Assembly (NCBI GenBank): GCA_026120185.1
Contig: JANUWF010001161.1
Span: 1,188,001-1,252,000 of the forward strand
Source of the DNA: Voacanga thouarsii
Taxonomy: Eukaryota > Streptophyta > Magnoliopsida > Gentianales > Apocynaceae
Reading direction: 5' to 3'
Length of the DNA stretch: 64,000 bases
The notes beneath the pieces are model-generated. The model did no database searches, had not been told where the DNA came from, and was given only the letters and a program-made list of their open reading frames with translations. Of the stretch, positions 1-12,051 are shown piece after piece. Positions within the stretch are counted from its first letter, which is position 1. Each line of letters begins with the position of its first letter. A program made the translations under genes and the position numbers.

Positions 1-469
1 TAGTAAATTGTCTTGGCTTATATGCTTTTTGGCTGCTAAAGATGACCTTATACATTTTTTAGCAAACTATCTTAGCACTCTCTTCTTTTTTATATATATA
101 ATAATGTAGGACTAGATTGCAAAAGCATGATATTGCCCTCTATAAGGACTTGTTCAATTAAGTAGAAGTTTTTATTTTGATCTAATTTTTGTGAGAATTA
201 CTATGGATCTAATTTGTATCAGAATTATTATGACTTAACAATCTATTTTTGTTTGTTCTATTGGTTAATGTGGTGATGTGACTTTTGGTATTTGCAAAAT
301 TTTGTGACAATGGGACTTCCAAATAGTCATCATTGATCTTTATATCAATGAATTAAACCACTTATTTTCATGTGTTAAACAAAAACCTATTCAAGGATGG
401 TAAAAGTTGAACTAAACTAGGAACTATTTTTTTGGACAACTAAATATGTGGTTGTTAAAAGTAACATAT
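1..469. other. AT-rich flank, no recognisable feature
   Basis: No ORF, repeat terminus or RNA gene could be supported. The stretch ends immediately before the terminus of the minus-strand LTR beginning at 470, so it is the outer flank of that element, probably older repeat DNA. Confidence 0.5.
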
Positions 470-2040
470 TGTGCGTGCATAGAAAATATATTCAATGCTC
501 AATCAAGTTTTGAATTAAAATACCAATTTAACTCATATGCACACACAATTGGATAAGTATACCCATCATATAAGATAGAGTGTAATTGGTAAGTATCGAA
601 GATCTGCAGAAAAGTACATCAACTATCCCTTCTTTCACAAAAGTTTTATTGTTCAATCAATCAAAATAAGAAGTAAAATAACTAATTACTATTAACTAAA
701 TGCAAAGGAGTACCACATGAATATATCAACCTAATTTACAAGGTAAAGTCTAGAAAATCACAAGATAAGATTCAAGTAAGAAAAGGAGATTGACCATGTA
801 ATTATGGAGAATTTCCCCCCACAAATACTAAAATATTGAATACCATTTAATCAATTAAGATCAAATTTAAGCATTAGTAAGATTTTCAAAACAATATAAA
901 ATTCACTCTCTCTTAAGTAGTGAATTTTCTACCATTCGATCCAACCTATAAACATCTCTATCATACAATTTAAAACCAAGTATGCATAGAAATCATGAAA
1001 ATCCAAATCTAAGCCAAAAAACCGTAGAATCCCAATTTTTAGGTGACCCCATAACCTCATCTACTACAAAATTCTCAATTATTCAAATTATTTCTTAAGT
1101 TTATCACGGAAAAACAAATCTGTTGGATTAACATAAAAGGGAATCCTTCTCATATATTCTTTCATAAGTTAATGTAAGAGAATTACCCAATTAACCAATC
1201 CAATCAATCTAACCCAAGTGATATATTACTTAAAATAGAAATCAATAGATCAAATAAATATAAAAAATAAGAGTAAAATAGGGCACACGTCTTTAATTAC
1301 AACTTAAATTAAGTAAATTTAACATCCACAAAATTAAATCACAAAGGGGATAAAAATAAAACTCATATACACGGTTTCTCTTATACTTTGTAATCTTCAT
1401 TTAGGTGCTCCTCTTCTCCTCAAATCCTCTTTGATCTTTTCTTCTTGGCTTTTTCTTGTGTTTTCAAGAGGTTCTCAAGGGTATTTCTTGGGAGGTTCCC
1501 TCTGTATCTGCTTATTAAAGGGTATTTATAGGTTGTTTTCTCGAATCCTTAAACTTCTGCAAAATATGAGGTTATCTACGATGTTGCACGATAATATAAA
1601 ATGTATTCTACACGTCGCCATGCATGCTTTAATACTCTTATAGTCTTGAACTGACATCGTGGCACTTGAATTCGTTCTGTGCTATAAACCTGCATGGCTG
1701 CATCAAAGGAGAGTTGCATGGCACCATCAAAGCCTAGAAGTCTTGACAATTCTAAATCCTGATGGTGCATGATGTCATGGAAGATCATGGGCATGGTACT
1801 GTGAAGTCTAATATTCAAGTAGTGTACGACTACATGCACAGTGATCTCAATACTGCTGTGGAGCTTTAGTGTAGCTCCTTTTTTTTAATCTTTTTCTCCT
1901 TGAATCCTTGTTTAATCTTAACCTTTTCAACCTACATAAAACAAAGAGAAAATAGGGGATAACGTAGTAATTTAGAATGACTTTTAAAAACTTTGAAGCA
2001 CAAGTGATATGCAAAATATGAATATAATGAATAAGTATCA
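470..2040 (-). repeat. 3' LTR of an Athila/Tat-like Ty3/gypsy element
   Basis: On the minus strand this segment starts with TGATACTTATTC directly after a G-rich polypurine tract and ends with ATGCACGCACA, giving the TG...CA ends of an LTR (1571 bp). Near its inner end it holds a block around 585-615 (GTATCGA followed by an A-rich stretch) that corresponds to the GAGTATCGATCCTC block found in the better-preserved Athila/Tat LTRs of this window at 28317, 55959, 24736 and 60030. The remaining sequence is diverged, so it is a different subfamily. ORF-like stretches inside it are short and AT-driven and are not genes. The matching 5' LTR is not visible; the 5' part of the element is lost at about 6550. 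Confidence 0.7.
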
Positions 2041-2090
2041 ACCCCCTCCCCCCCACTTAAGCTTTTACTTGTCCTCAAGCAAAGTATTAA
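2041..2090 (-). other. polypurine tract and conserved Athila/Tat 3' block
   Basis: Read on the minus strand, this holds TTGAGGACAAGTAAAAGCTTAAGTGGGGGG followed by a G-rich run right against the LTR start at 2040. A polypurine tract primes plus-strand DNA synthesis during reverse transcription. The TTGAGGACAAG...AAGTGTGGGG block recurs beside the equivalent LTR at 29733-29776. Confidence 0.75.
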
Positions 2091-3299
2091 TTAAAAGCAC
2101 TCCAAGTAAAAAGTGTGTTTATAAAGAGTAGATATTTGGCAACAATAACTACTATTAGAAAATATATTCATTTTCTACTTAAATAAGAATTCAATTCAAG
2201 ATCATTCGATTAGGCTAAGCTTATGTAAACCCATGAATTTGAATAGATAAAACTAAGCATTTGAAGTTAGATTAAACAAGTCTATATCTATTCAACAAGC
2301 TTCATCTTGTCTCCTAGTTCAAGAATACAAGTCAAGTGATTCGTATAAACTGGAATAGTGAGATAATTTAAGTTCTCTGACTTCTAAAGTTGCCGCAATC
2401 ATAGGTAATAAATAGAGGATTTGTCCAAAAACTCACTTTTGTAAGGTGATGTAAATACCTAGAATAGATGGACAACCAAGATCTTTCAACTTTTACATTA
2501 CCCTCAATGGATTCTCATTTTCTTTTAGAGCAAGGTAATGCATATGCCTAATAAAGATAAAATGAATGATTTTCAACTTTTACATTACCTTGCTTCAATT
2601 ACTCATTTTCCTATCCCAATCTACATTACTTAAACCCAGAGTTAGGACTAGTTAGAATATCATAGAATATAAATAAGTTAAAATTCCTTAATTATATTTT
2701 ACCACAAGTTTCTTATCAATTCCTAGTAAACAAAATGTCACAAACTTTACTAAAACATAAATAAGTTTAAGCCAAATTCTTAAGACTTAGTATATATCAC
2801 ACCAAATATATACATTTACCTAAGAATATCTAGTCAAAACATCCTTATTCCAAATTCTAATGCCAAGAGAAAAAGAATAGAAATTCCATAAATGGTCAAA
2901 GGATGCTAAAAAAAAAAAGCTCAATTTCATCAATTTCAATTTTTAAGATATTTTAGCTAAAAAATTCACAAGAAAAACCATAATAAAATCTTGTAAAGAA
3001 TATCACTCAACCTCTCTCCCCACACATAAGGTGAATAATGTTCTCATTATCCAATAATATATACAATATGAATATATGCAATGAGACTAAGAATGATAAG
3101 GAAGAAAGCGTAAAGTAATACTCCCCGATTGAATAGAAGCTTAAATTGATTATCAAGAGAGGAAAAGAAGATTATCATCTAAAAACTAATATCTACAGTC
3201 ATCTAAAAAGAAATAAAATATTGAATAGGTAAAATAAAAAAAGTGCTAGAGGTAAGCAAAATGACAAAATATTACACTCAAAATGACATAAACATAAAC
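2091..3299 (-). other. non-coding 3' region of the Athila/Tat-like element
   Basis: No coding sequence is visible. It contains an internal copy of the conserved block at about 3011-3050 (minus: ATGAGAACATTATTC...TGTGTGGGGAG) and a duplicated phrase TTCAACTTTTACATTACC at about 2488 and 2574. The position between an ORF remnant and the polypurine tract matches the long untranslated 3' part of such elements. Confidence 0.55.
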
Positions 3300-4681
3300 T
3301 AAAGTCCTATGCTATGCTTAAAATGGGCCCCTACCTCCAAAGCGACTTTGGGAAGGGTTTCTAGGGCCTACAAGCTCATACTACTGCAGACACTCCCATA
3401 TCTGGCATAGAAAAACATTAGTACTATCTTGCCTATTGTTTAGAGTGGTCGGTATATTACTGATGTCCCTTTGAGTATCTCTAATTTGCTCTAACTGTGC
3501 CTCAAAATCTAAAGATGGCTGCTATTACTATCCCACCAAGTCTATTAAAATAGAAATCATACCCTACTACTAGAGAATTGTCGAGCTTTGTTGTGCTATT
3601 ATCTTGGAATACGTGCATACCATTAGTAAGTGTGGCAAAGTGCATGTGCATCTTTTCTTGGAAATCTACTGTGGTAGTCAAGCGTCCAATGTTGGGACGT
3701 TTAGATCTAGATGATTCAACAGATGGGCCTACTGCTATAGTGGTTATTGTTGCTGTGGCTATCTCTGACCAATCCTCTCTCTAAACTCACTAGGAGTCAA
3801 CCATTTCATGTTATTTTCATCATAACTATAGCCTCAATTAACCAATGTCCTATTAATCACTATCTCACTAATAGTAGTAGTAGTAGTCATCTTATCCTTT
3901 GTTAGCATATGGAATGTTGAAGAATTTTGGTTATCATAAGAGGGAAAGCAACGACTTTGGATTGCTAGGTAAAGAAGACAATATCTCGTGTATAAAAGAT
4001 GATCAAGGAGGATAGAAGGATAGACTGTGTGTGCATCAGCTTATCTAGCACATAAATATCTACTAACCTACCCTCATTAAACCCACTAGCTCTAGGAGCT
4101 ACATTGAAAGCAAGCAAGTAGACAACTATTTTGTACTGTGGTAGAAAGTCAGTCATATATAACACCTTTTCTTGGTTAGCTATCTAGTACATTAAGTGTA
4201 GCTCAACTCTAGCATCATTGAACTTCCACTCCACATCTGACACAACTTTCTTGTTATATGTGTTAACCTCTAGCCAAGCTTCTTTATCTTTTATCCTAAC
4301 AATTTGAGCCAAAAGCTCTCTAGAAAGATGAATGGGAATGCCTTTCACCATTTTGTTAATATTCCATAAGTTATTTTGTTTTTCAGCCTTAAAATTTGCA
4401 TAAAATGCTTTAACCAAATTAAGGTAATAAATACCCTTCAACTCAAGAATAGGCCCCTATCCAGCTTTTCTTAATAAAGCAAAGATTTTCAATTGATGGT
4501 CCAAAATAGGATCCAATATCCTCTCTATATTTATCTTTCTATTTTCTCACTTTTCAAGCCACTCTTTGTTTTCATCACTGACAAATCTAGTAGTAGGGTC
4601 AGAAGAATATTGTTGGGATGATGATGCCTCACCTCTCTTTCTCTTAGAAGAGAGCTTAGTTACAATGTGTTTTTGGGCCAT
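3300..4681 (-). pseudogene. Transposase_32-type (putative plant transposon protein) ORF remnant
   Basis: Reading on the minus strand from an ATG at 4681 gives MAQKHIVTKLSSKRKRGEAS, a basic serine-rich start usual for this plant-repeat family. After frame shifts, 4441-4184 gives a segment with KAFYANFKAEKQN and LSRELLAQIV, and 4165-3965 gives a segment with VVYLLAFNVAPRASGFNEGR, LVDIYVLDKLMH and RDIVFFT. This order (FYAN, then NVAPR, then YVLDKL, then LIIF) is what I know from the PF20167 'putative plant transposon protein' domain that accompanies plant Ty3/gypsy-like repeats. Its biochemical role is unknown. The region below about 3960 keeps only weak coding traces with stops. At least two frameshifts make it a pseudogene. 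It sits where an extra 3' ORF would lie, downstream of gag and upstream of the polypurine tract. Confidence 0.7.
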
Positions 4682-6190
4682 AAGTGGAATAGGAAAGTAA
4701 GAAGGAAGAAACAAAGGATATCAAAGGTAAAAAAACAATGAAAATGAGTTAAATGGTGTCACCCTCTATATCCCTACACAATTTTAACTTAAACAACTCC
4801 CATAAAATTAGTCACACAACTCACTCAACTAGAATGTCATACTCACTACACTCTTCCTTACAAATTCTCAGCACCAAGACCTAATTTCAAATCAAATATA
4901 ACAATTAAGTCCTCGCCTAATCACAATACCAATCCTCAACAACAAATTAATAAACCAACAATTCCAACCACAATGCAACAAATCATCCAACATGAACTTC
5001 CACAGTAAACTCAACAATCCCAAAGCAACTTAATAGAAATTAAATCATATGCAATAATAAGCACAACCCTCTATAAGCTCAAACAAATCACCTTAAAACA
5101 GTAGTCAAAATTATCAATCACTACTTAAAATTCATCTAACCAACAGCTCAATTCAACTCAATAGAAATCAGAATAATTTAGAATCCCAACTTCACTGGTT
5201 AATTGATTAACCCACTTCATCCAATAAAAGCAAATCAGTCTTATTAAACTACAATACGATCTAATAAAATAATATAGTAAGCAATATATGATTCTTCAAA
5301 TACTGTACTCAAAGGAAAATCAAAGTTCCAAAAGTTCAAAAGTCATCAAATATAGCTTCAGAATTTCCCAATTACCGGTTTGAAGTAGTCTATTAAAGTA
5401 AAAGGGAATTAGTGCGACAGCTTTGAATCGATAAGAAAGATTATATTTCGTGAGAGAAATAATTGTACAAGGAAAATTAATCAATGGGCTAAGCAATAGT
5501 GTGTGTGGCAGTGGGGTATTAAGGAAGAAGAGTTTACGCCATCAAAGGTTTGGAAGAAATGGGGGGCAAATGAAAGAGAAAAATCTATTTTTATTTTCTA
5601 AGATTCGAAGCTACATGGAGCCATGGCACATGGCCTGCATGTCACCATTGAGCTAGAGAACTTTGAAACCTAAACCCAAAACGATGTCATTCCATTTATG
5701 AAAAGGTGCATGGCAAGATGAAGTGTGAGCTGTATTGTGCCATGCAAAATATATAGGTATTATTTTTTAAAGGAAACGACAACGTTTTTTTTCACATAGC
5801 TGCACAGTGATATCGTACATGACATGCATGGCACTGTGAAATCCCAAACTTTTAATTTTTCTTCAATATTAAAGGCCATGGCACTATAGACCATAATAGC
5901 CCCCACATCGTGCACTTCTAAAAATTGAAATTTTCATCATTATTATTCCTTGCTTTCTCTTCTATTTTCCCTCATATATATGTTTAAGTAAAGCAAGTAA
6001 ATAAAATAAAGCCAATATATATAATCATGAAACTCAACGAGAAATAACATAACAATGGGAATACTATAAAACATAACAAACTAAACAAGGAAAATTCCAA
6101 CTATTATTTAGCAACAATAAACTTATCTAAGAACAAAACAAAGCTAAAACAACTACAACTACACATTTATTCAAGTGTAAAGTATAGTAG
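4682..6190 (-). other. non-coding interior of the left Athila/Tat-like element
   Basis: No pol domain (protease, RT, RNase H, integrase) is recognisable here although pol would be expected between gag and the 3' ORF. Short ORFs are not supported by any family resemblance. Repeated phrases such as GGCATGGCACTGTGAAATC near 5830 also occur in degenerate form in the LTR near 1790, so part of this may be LTR-related. Best read as a deletion derivative or a non-autonomous element. Confidence 0.45.
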
Positions 6191-6194
6191 AAAA

Positions 6195-6547
6195 AGAGAT
6201 CAAAGCTTTCCACGTTTATCACTTGGATTGCCTTCAGTGTTCTCATGCATTGTTCCCAATGGTCTTTCTGAAAACATCTTTGTCAATTATCCAATTTGAC
6301 TATCAAGGTTGTGGATGGACACCTCTTCATTTCTTATTAATACTTCCACACTTTGAAAACATGTATTATTAGAAGTAACCAATTTAATAACAAAGTTTTC
6401 CAAAGATAGTTTCGGTAGGACTTGAGGAAGTGGATGTGGTGGTGCACGATATGTCATGGGTGCTTGTGGTCTTGGGGCAAAATTAGCTTGTCCATCTTGA
6501 GCTTTCACTTGATTTAGTGACAAGTCAAAACGGACAGAACACAACAC
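6195..6547 (-). pseudogene. gag C-terminal fragment, Athila/Tat type
   Basis: The minus-strand reading from 6547 runs through a proline-rich stretch with APRPQAPMTYRAPP, then KLSLENFVIKLV, then SIHNLDSQIG, a stop at the next codon, and continues in frame with MFSERPLGTMHENTEGNPSD. The pattern 'SLE..V..LV...N....V..L....S+ NLE.QIGQLA...S.RP.G.LPSNTE.NP' is the characteristic C-terminal part of Athila/Tat gag proteins, downstream of the capsid domain. The stop replaces the conserved Q after IG (a C-to-T change). The N-terminal gag, 5' leader and 5' LTR are absent: the element ends abruptly near the AT microsatellite at 6601, where a chromovirus begins. Confidence 0.75.
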
Positions 6548-6598
6548 TATATGAAATGATTGCGCCTAAAATTAAGGCGATTACTAATTAGTATAGCA

Positions 6599-6600
<2 letters not shown>

Positions 6601-6637
<37 letters not shown>
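6601..6637. repeat. (AT)n microsatellite
   Basis: A pure AT dinucleotide run of 37 bases at the junction between the minus-strand gag fragment and the plus-strand chromovirus. It may mark the breakpoint where both elements were truncated. Confidence 0.95.
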
Positions 6638-6639
<2 letters not shown>

Positions 6640-6641
<2 letters not shown>

Positions 6642-8290
6642 CGTAGTGGAGATTACTTCACGTATTGAGGGAGAGGATTTGGAACAAAATAGGTAGAGAA
6701 CAAAATGAGTATATCACCCAGATCATAAAAGACCAGGAAGGGCAACTAGTACCCACAAGGGAAAATGCAAAGAAGTAGAAGAGGAATTGCAACAGAAAGA
6801 CTAGTGTTGTGGTGCTATAATTGTGGTGAGAAAGGCCACAAGACTGCTAATTGCTTATATCCTAGAAGGCCACCAAGATGAGTGAATACATAGAAGAATA
6901 ACGTTGAACCCAAACTACGACCAACTAAGGGAGTCCAAAACTAACCATTAAACCTCAATACAACTTGAATAGTAGCTTTGGACAAGTTTAATGTAGATGT
7001 TACGATGGTGGAAAGAATGATTTTTGCATTTGGTAAAGAAGTTATCATACTACTAGACCCAGGCTCTACACATCCCTTTGTTGCACAATCTTTTGCTCAC
7101 TATTTAGGATTACCAAGTAAAAAAGTCCCATACTAGATCATCGTTAGTACATCTTTAAGAAAGCAGCTACATAGTGACAGGACATATCCATAATATAAAA
7201 TTGAGATAGAATGAATGGTTTTAAAAAGAGATCTCATTTGTTTGCCTATAGATGGTTATGATGCTATTTTAGGAATGGATCGGCTGTCCTAACATCATGC
7301 TAAGATTAATTGCAGAATGAAGTATGTATAATTTTGTAAGCTAGGGGAAAATGTATTAGAGTTTTGGGGACAAAAGGTAAGATAATTTCGCGATATCCGG
7401 AATAGAAGCCCGAAAGTTATTTTAAAAGAGTTGATCGGATACTTAGCATACTTCTTAAATAAACCAACAGAGCTAGTGAAACTTGAATATGTTTTAGTTG
7501 TTTGTGATTATTTAGATGTCTTTTAAGAAAATTTAAAAGAATTACTACTAGAAAGTTTGATTTAAGACCAACTGCTAATTCGATTTCTCGCATCCCATAT
7601 TGTATGACACCCAGAGAATTGAAAAAGTTGGAGTAGTTGCAGGAATTGTTAGCATAAGGAGTTATCCAACTAAGTACCTTACCTAGGAGGCACTAGTATT
7701 TTTTGTGAAAAGAAAAGATGGTACCCTGAGATTCTGCATAAATTATAGGGGATTGAATGAATTAATAGTGCAAAATAAAATTTTTCTACCCATAGTCGTT
7801 GAATTGTTTGACCAATTGCAAGGAATAGGTTGTTACTCTAAGCTGGTTGTAAGATAAGGATATTATCATGTTAGGATATGCAAGGAAGACATCCCTAAGA
7901 CTGCATTTAACATTTATAGACATTATGAGTTTATTGTTATGCCTTTTAGAGGATCCAACGCCCTAGCTACTTTTATAGATTTGATGTATCGAATATTCTA
8001 ACTATACCTGGATCAGTTTGTAATAACTTTCATTGATGACATTCTAGTTTACTTTAAGAACCCATAGGAACATGCTGAACACCTTCAAAAGGTACTTGAA
8101 AAGCTAAGAGAGGTGAAGTTGTTCGCCAAGTTCAGTAAATGTGAATTTTGGATGGAGAAAATAGCTTTCTTGAGATATGTGATTTCTAAAAAAGGGCTTA
8201 GGGGAGTACTAATGTAAATAGACGAGTGATTATATACATATCTCCAAAATTGAAAAACCATGAGGAGAATTATCCCACATATGATCTGGA
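6640..8290 (+). pseudogene. chromovirus gag end, protease and reverse transcriptase (decayed)
   Basis: Gag ends with a CCHC zinc knuckle, CYNCGEKGHKTANC, at 6813-6854. The aspartic protease follows with LLDPGSTHPFVAQSF around 7049-7093 (catalytic D at about 7055) and a flap-side DAILGMDRL near 7260. Reverse transcriptase pieces are CRK-type palm sequence near 7670-7740, [17 protein letters not shown] near 7900, and the active-site FIDDILVY at about 8029-8052 (the usual YVDD appears as FIDD), followed by KCEFWMEKIAFLRYVISKKG. Immediately after, the reading jumps to GVLM near 8205, which belongs to the RNase H start. About 100 residues of the RT-RNase H connection are therefore deleted. Many in-frame stops and shifts exist. 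It continues at 10027. Confidence 0.8.
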
Positions 8291-10021
8291 TATTAGGAAC
8301 TCAAGTCATACATAATCTAATTTATATAGTGGAAAAACTGAATTCCAATCCTAAGATCACATGTCTGTGAGTGAAAACGGGAATATAGCAATAGTACAGG
8401 GTTTTACCCTTGCTGTGTGAACTTAAAAATTTTCCTTCTAGATGTTGAAGGCATGATCCAACAAACAATTTTGTTCAATTACAACCAATCACCAACTAAA
8501 GAGAACATCTTCTTTATATGTTCTGTCAAAGCACTGCAATCCAAGTACAGGATCGCCTCCAATATAGTCCACACGAGGACTACACTCTAGCTCACTGAAA
8601 TTCTGTGCTAGCAGAATGTATTTTGGCGACTAGGGTTCATTTGAGAACAAGAAAAAGAAGAAGAGAATTACCCCAAAGAAAAATGATTTTCCTCTCTCAA
8701 TTATAATTCCAAAAACATGGCATTCATATCAGAAGATCCTCTGTGTTTTGGTAACTGGAATCCATAAAGAATAAGGATTCTTTAATTACCAATTGAAATT
8801 GTAATTTTATGAATTATAATATTGCCCACGAATTATAACAAATTATAACCCGACCACAATAACTTCTTCTTTTCTCAAATAACCTTGTAATGTTATCATA
8901 TAACATCTCAAGTTCATAATTCTCTATTGTGTATGACCTATTAGGTTTCTCAATCTATTGGTAGCGAAATATGAATTAATTCAAAAAGATTAATAATTCT
9001 TAATAATTTAGAATTAACTTATTAATTCTAATTATAATTGATTTATTAATTTTCTAATTAATAAATCTATATTTAGCAGATCATAAGTGGTATCTAACAA
9101 CATATCATGACCATCTAAACATCTTGAAAGTCAAGTGTCTTGACTTGAATCTTTCAATTGCAAACAACAGTACAATAAATTCCTTTCACCATATAATATC
9201 TCATTCAGTTTAGAGTACTGAATTAGTGTTAACTTTCTCCAAAATATTAATTAATTCTGGTCTAAATATTTTAGTACTTTTCCTTGAATCCACTACTCAT
9301 TATGTGTATTAATTGAAATTATTTCTAATACCCAATCGCTTTGGTTAAGGACTTTTCGAGTAGTGATTCTTACAAGCGGGCGTAAGATATTCACCCCTAC
9401 TATTAGGAGTGGTGAATTCGTTATTGATTCTCTCAATTACTTTCGTTTACTTCACGTTGTACCCAATATCCATCCTATAGGCGGTCTTGTCAGGACTTCA
9501 GATATTGGAATCAAAGTACAATGCTTAGCAAACAAAGTACCTTAGAGATCTCAAGTCTAAGAATACTTACACATTTGCTATGATGAGATTCTATCACTGG
9601 CACTAAATAGTTATCCATATAATTATCTCATAATTAGATTATCAATGTACTTGTTCTAGTAACAAGTATCCACATGTTAATTTTGAGTACCACAATGCTC
9701 ACATATGTAAGAACTACCACCTAATCAAATCAAGAAGTATAACACGTGCCAGTTTTAACGCATTAATGATGTTTTATCTTATTAATACTATAATTAGGAA
9801 TGATTTAAGTATAAATACTATACAGTGTAGTAGGAACCTCACATCATGATCTCTATCATAATTTCCTTAACAAAATGTTGCACTTTAGACTTTATCTAAC
9901 AATTATTTTTTATACAAAAGTATAAATAAAACAAATTAAAAAATAAAGAATGACTTGTTTTATTTAATAGATGTACAATATATATAATATATGTTATTAC
10001 CTCTAGGGAATAACACTAACA
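8291..10021 (-). repeat. solo copia LTR (minus), TSD CTGGA
   Basis: Read on the minus strand it begins TGTTAGTGTTATTCCCTAG and ends CTTGAGTTCCTAATA (CA decayed to TA). It is flanked by the perfect 5-bp duplication CTGGA at 8286-8290 and 10022-10026. Removing it restores the YDLEL-type RNase H context of the chromovirus. It matches the solo LTR at 12052-13780 (opposite orientation) in its start, in GAACC/GGTTTT blocks and in length (1731 versus 1729 bp), so both belong to one copia subfamily. No internal domain is present, as expected after LTR-LTR recombination. Confidence 0.88.
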
Positions 10022-10026
10022 CTGGA

Positions 10027-10278
10027 GCTTGTAATAATTGTTTTTGCATTAAAGAAATTGAGACACTACCTATGTGGAGCTACCTTTGAAGTTTTCATTG
10101 ACCACAAAAGTTTAAAGTAGATCTTTACTTAGAAAGATCTGGATATGAACCAATAAAGATGAAGAGAGTTTCTAGAAGAATTCTGATGTCCTAGTAAATA
10201 TCATCAGGGAAAAGCTAATACAATAGTAGATGAATTAAGTTGTAAGGTGAACATGATAGCATTCCGATTGGTCCAAAC
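10027..10278 (+). pseudogene. chromovirus RNase H fragment
   Basis: The reading continues from 8290 after the solo LTR: LELVIIVFALKKLRHYLCG, then ATFEVFIDHKSLK, then a decayed DLDMNQ-type stretch and HQGKANTIVDELSCK near 10200-10235. These match the RNase H block 'DLELAAVVFALK.WRHYLYG...F.V.TDHKSLKYL...LN.RQRRW.E...DYD..I.YHPGKAN.VADALSRK'. Several stops are present (for example after SLK). It is cut at 10278 by copia-1 and resumes at 20717. Confidence 0.85.
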
Positions 10279-12051
10279 TATTAGTATTATGCCCTAGAAG
10301 CAATCACTTGTATATTGTATATGGTACATTTATATAATAAAAATCATTCTTTACTTTTTAATTTAATTAATCATTCCACATATATATGTATAAAACTGTT
10401 AGATAAAGTCCCAAGCACAGAGTATAGCGTTAAGAAAATTATGATAGAAATCATAATGTGAGATTCCTATTATGCTATGTTGTACTTATTCTTAAACAAT
10501 TCCTAGTCATAGTATTAATGAGATAGGAGATCATTAATGTGCTAAAACTACCACGTATTATATTTTTAAATTTGATCAAGCAGTCGTTCTCACATCAGTG
10601 AGTGTTATGATACTCAAAGTTAACACGTGGATACTTAGTGCTTGAACAAGGTCATTAGATGACCTAACTATGAAATAATCATATGAATAACTAGTACTAT
10701 TTAGTGCCAGTAATAGAATCTCATTATAGCAAATGTGCAAGTATCCTTAAACTTGAGATCTCCAAGGTGCTTTGTTTACTAGGCCTTGTACTTTGATTCC
10801 AATCTCTGGAGTCCCTATAAGATCACCTATGGGATAGATATTGGATATAACATAAAGTAAATGAAGGTAATTGAGAGGGTCAATAAATGATTCATTACTC
10901 CTAATAGTAATGGCGTATATCTCATGGGTACTTATATGGAATTATTACTCGAGATGTTTTTGGCCCAGATAACTATGTGTTGGAAAAAGTTCTAATTAAT
11001 ACGTATATTGAGTATTGGACTCTAGAACAAGTACTAATAAATTCAAGTTAGAATTAATTATATTCTAGTAGGAGTTAGCACTAATTCTATCCTCTAAAAC
11101 CGAATAAGATATGGTATGGTGAAAGGAGTTTATTACACTAATATTTTGGCATTGAAAGGTACATGTCAAGCTACTTAACTTTTTAGACTTTCAAGTGATA
11201 ATGATGTATTGCTAGATGCCACTCTTAATCCGCTTAATATGGATTTATTAATTATAGAATTAATAAATTAAACCTAATTAGAATTAATAAGTTAATTCTA
11301 TTTATTAAGGATTATTAATTCTATAGTGATTAGAATTAATTCATATTTTGCTACTAATTGACTAAAAAACCTAATAGGTCACACACAATAGAAGAATTGG
11401 TACTCAAGATATTATTTAATAATGTTATGGGATTAATTTGTAAGAAGAAATAATTATTATGGCCTAATCATAACATGTTATTATTAGTTGGGGTTGAATT
11501 GAAATTATTAAATCTTTATGGATGAATTATAAACTTGTTATAATTCAAATGGTCAATTTGTAATTTTTTGAAAGCCCAAGCCCATAATTGAAAAGTAAAA
11601 AATAATTATTATTTGTTTCCTAAAAATATTAGGAAACAAGGATTGTACTTTTTTTTTTCTTAATGCCAGTTAAATAGGATGTGAGAAATATAGAGAAGTT
11701 GTTCTCTATTTAGGTTGGGAAAAAAAAAAAAAAAAGGTCTGCCGCACAATAATATACATACACAATTCTTTCCTTTCTTCTCTAAATTAAAATCCCTAGC
11801 TGCTATATAATTTTTCTAGCAAAAAATTTTGGTGATTCTTGTATACATTCTCATGTTGATCAATATTGGAGAAATTTATACGCTTATAATTTAGTAGTTC
11901 GTGCATGAACAAATTTACAGAAGGGTTTCGTATGTGTGAAGAAAAAATTTAAAAGTTGTGTTTTTCAGGTAACAAATTCTTCTTCCCTCTCCTAACCAAT
12001 TTAAATACATACGAGTGATCATTTTTATTTTATTTTTTCACTGCGTGTAAA
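10279..12051 (+). repeat. 5' LTR of copia-1 (left part)
   Basis: Starts TATTAGTATTATGCCC (TG decayed to TA), matching TGTTAGTATTATACCC at the 3' LTR start 18985. The last 26 bp of this LTR (ACTGATTTGCATGATCGAAATCCAACA region) lie at 13786-13811, beyond the nested solo LTR. Confidence 0.85.

Noticed and set aside
8291..12051. An inverted LTR pair forming one element (8291-10021 minus with 10279-12051 plus)
   Set aside because: The orientations are opposite, the first has its own CTGGA TSD, and the 257 bp between them is chromovirus RNase H, not an internal domain.
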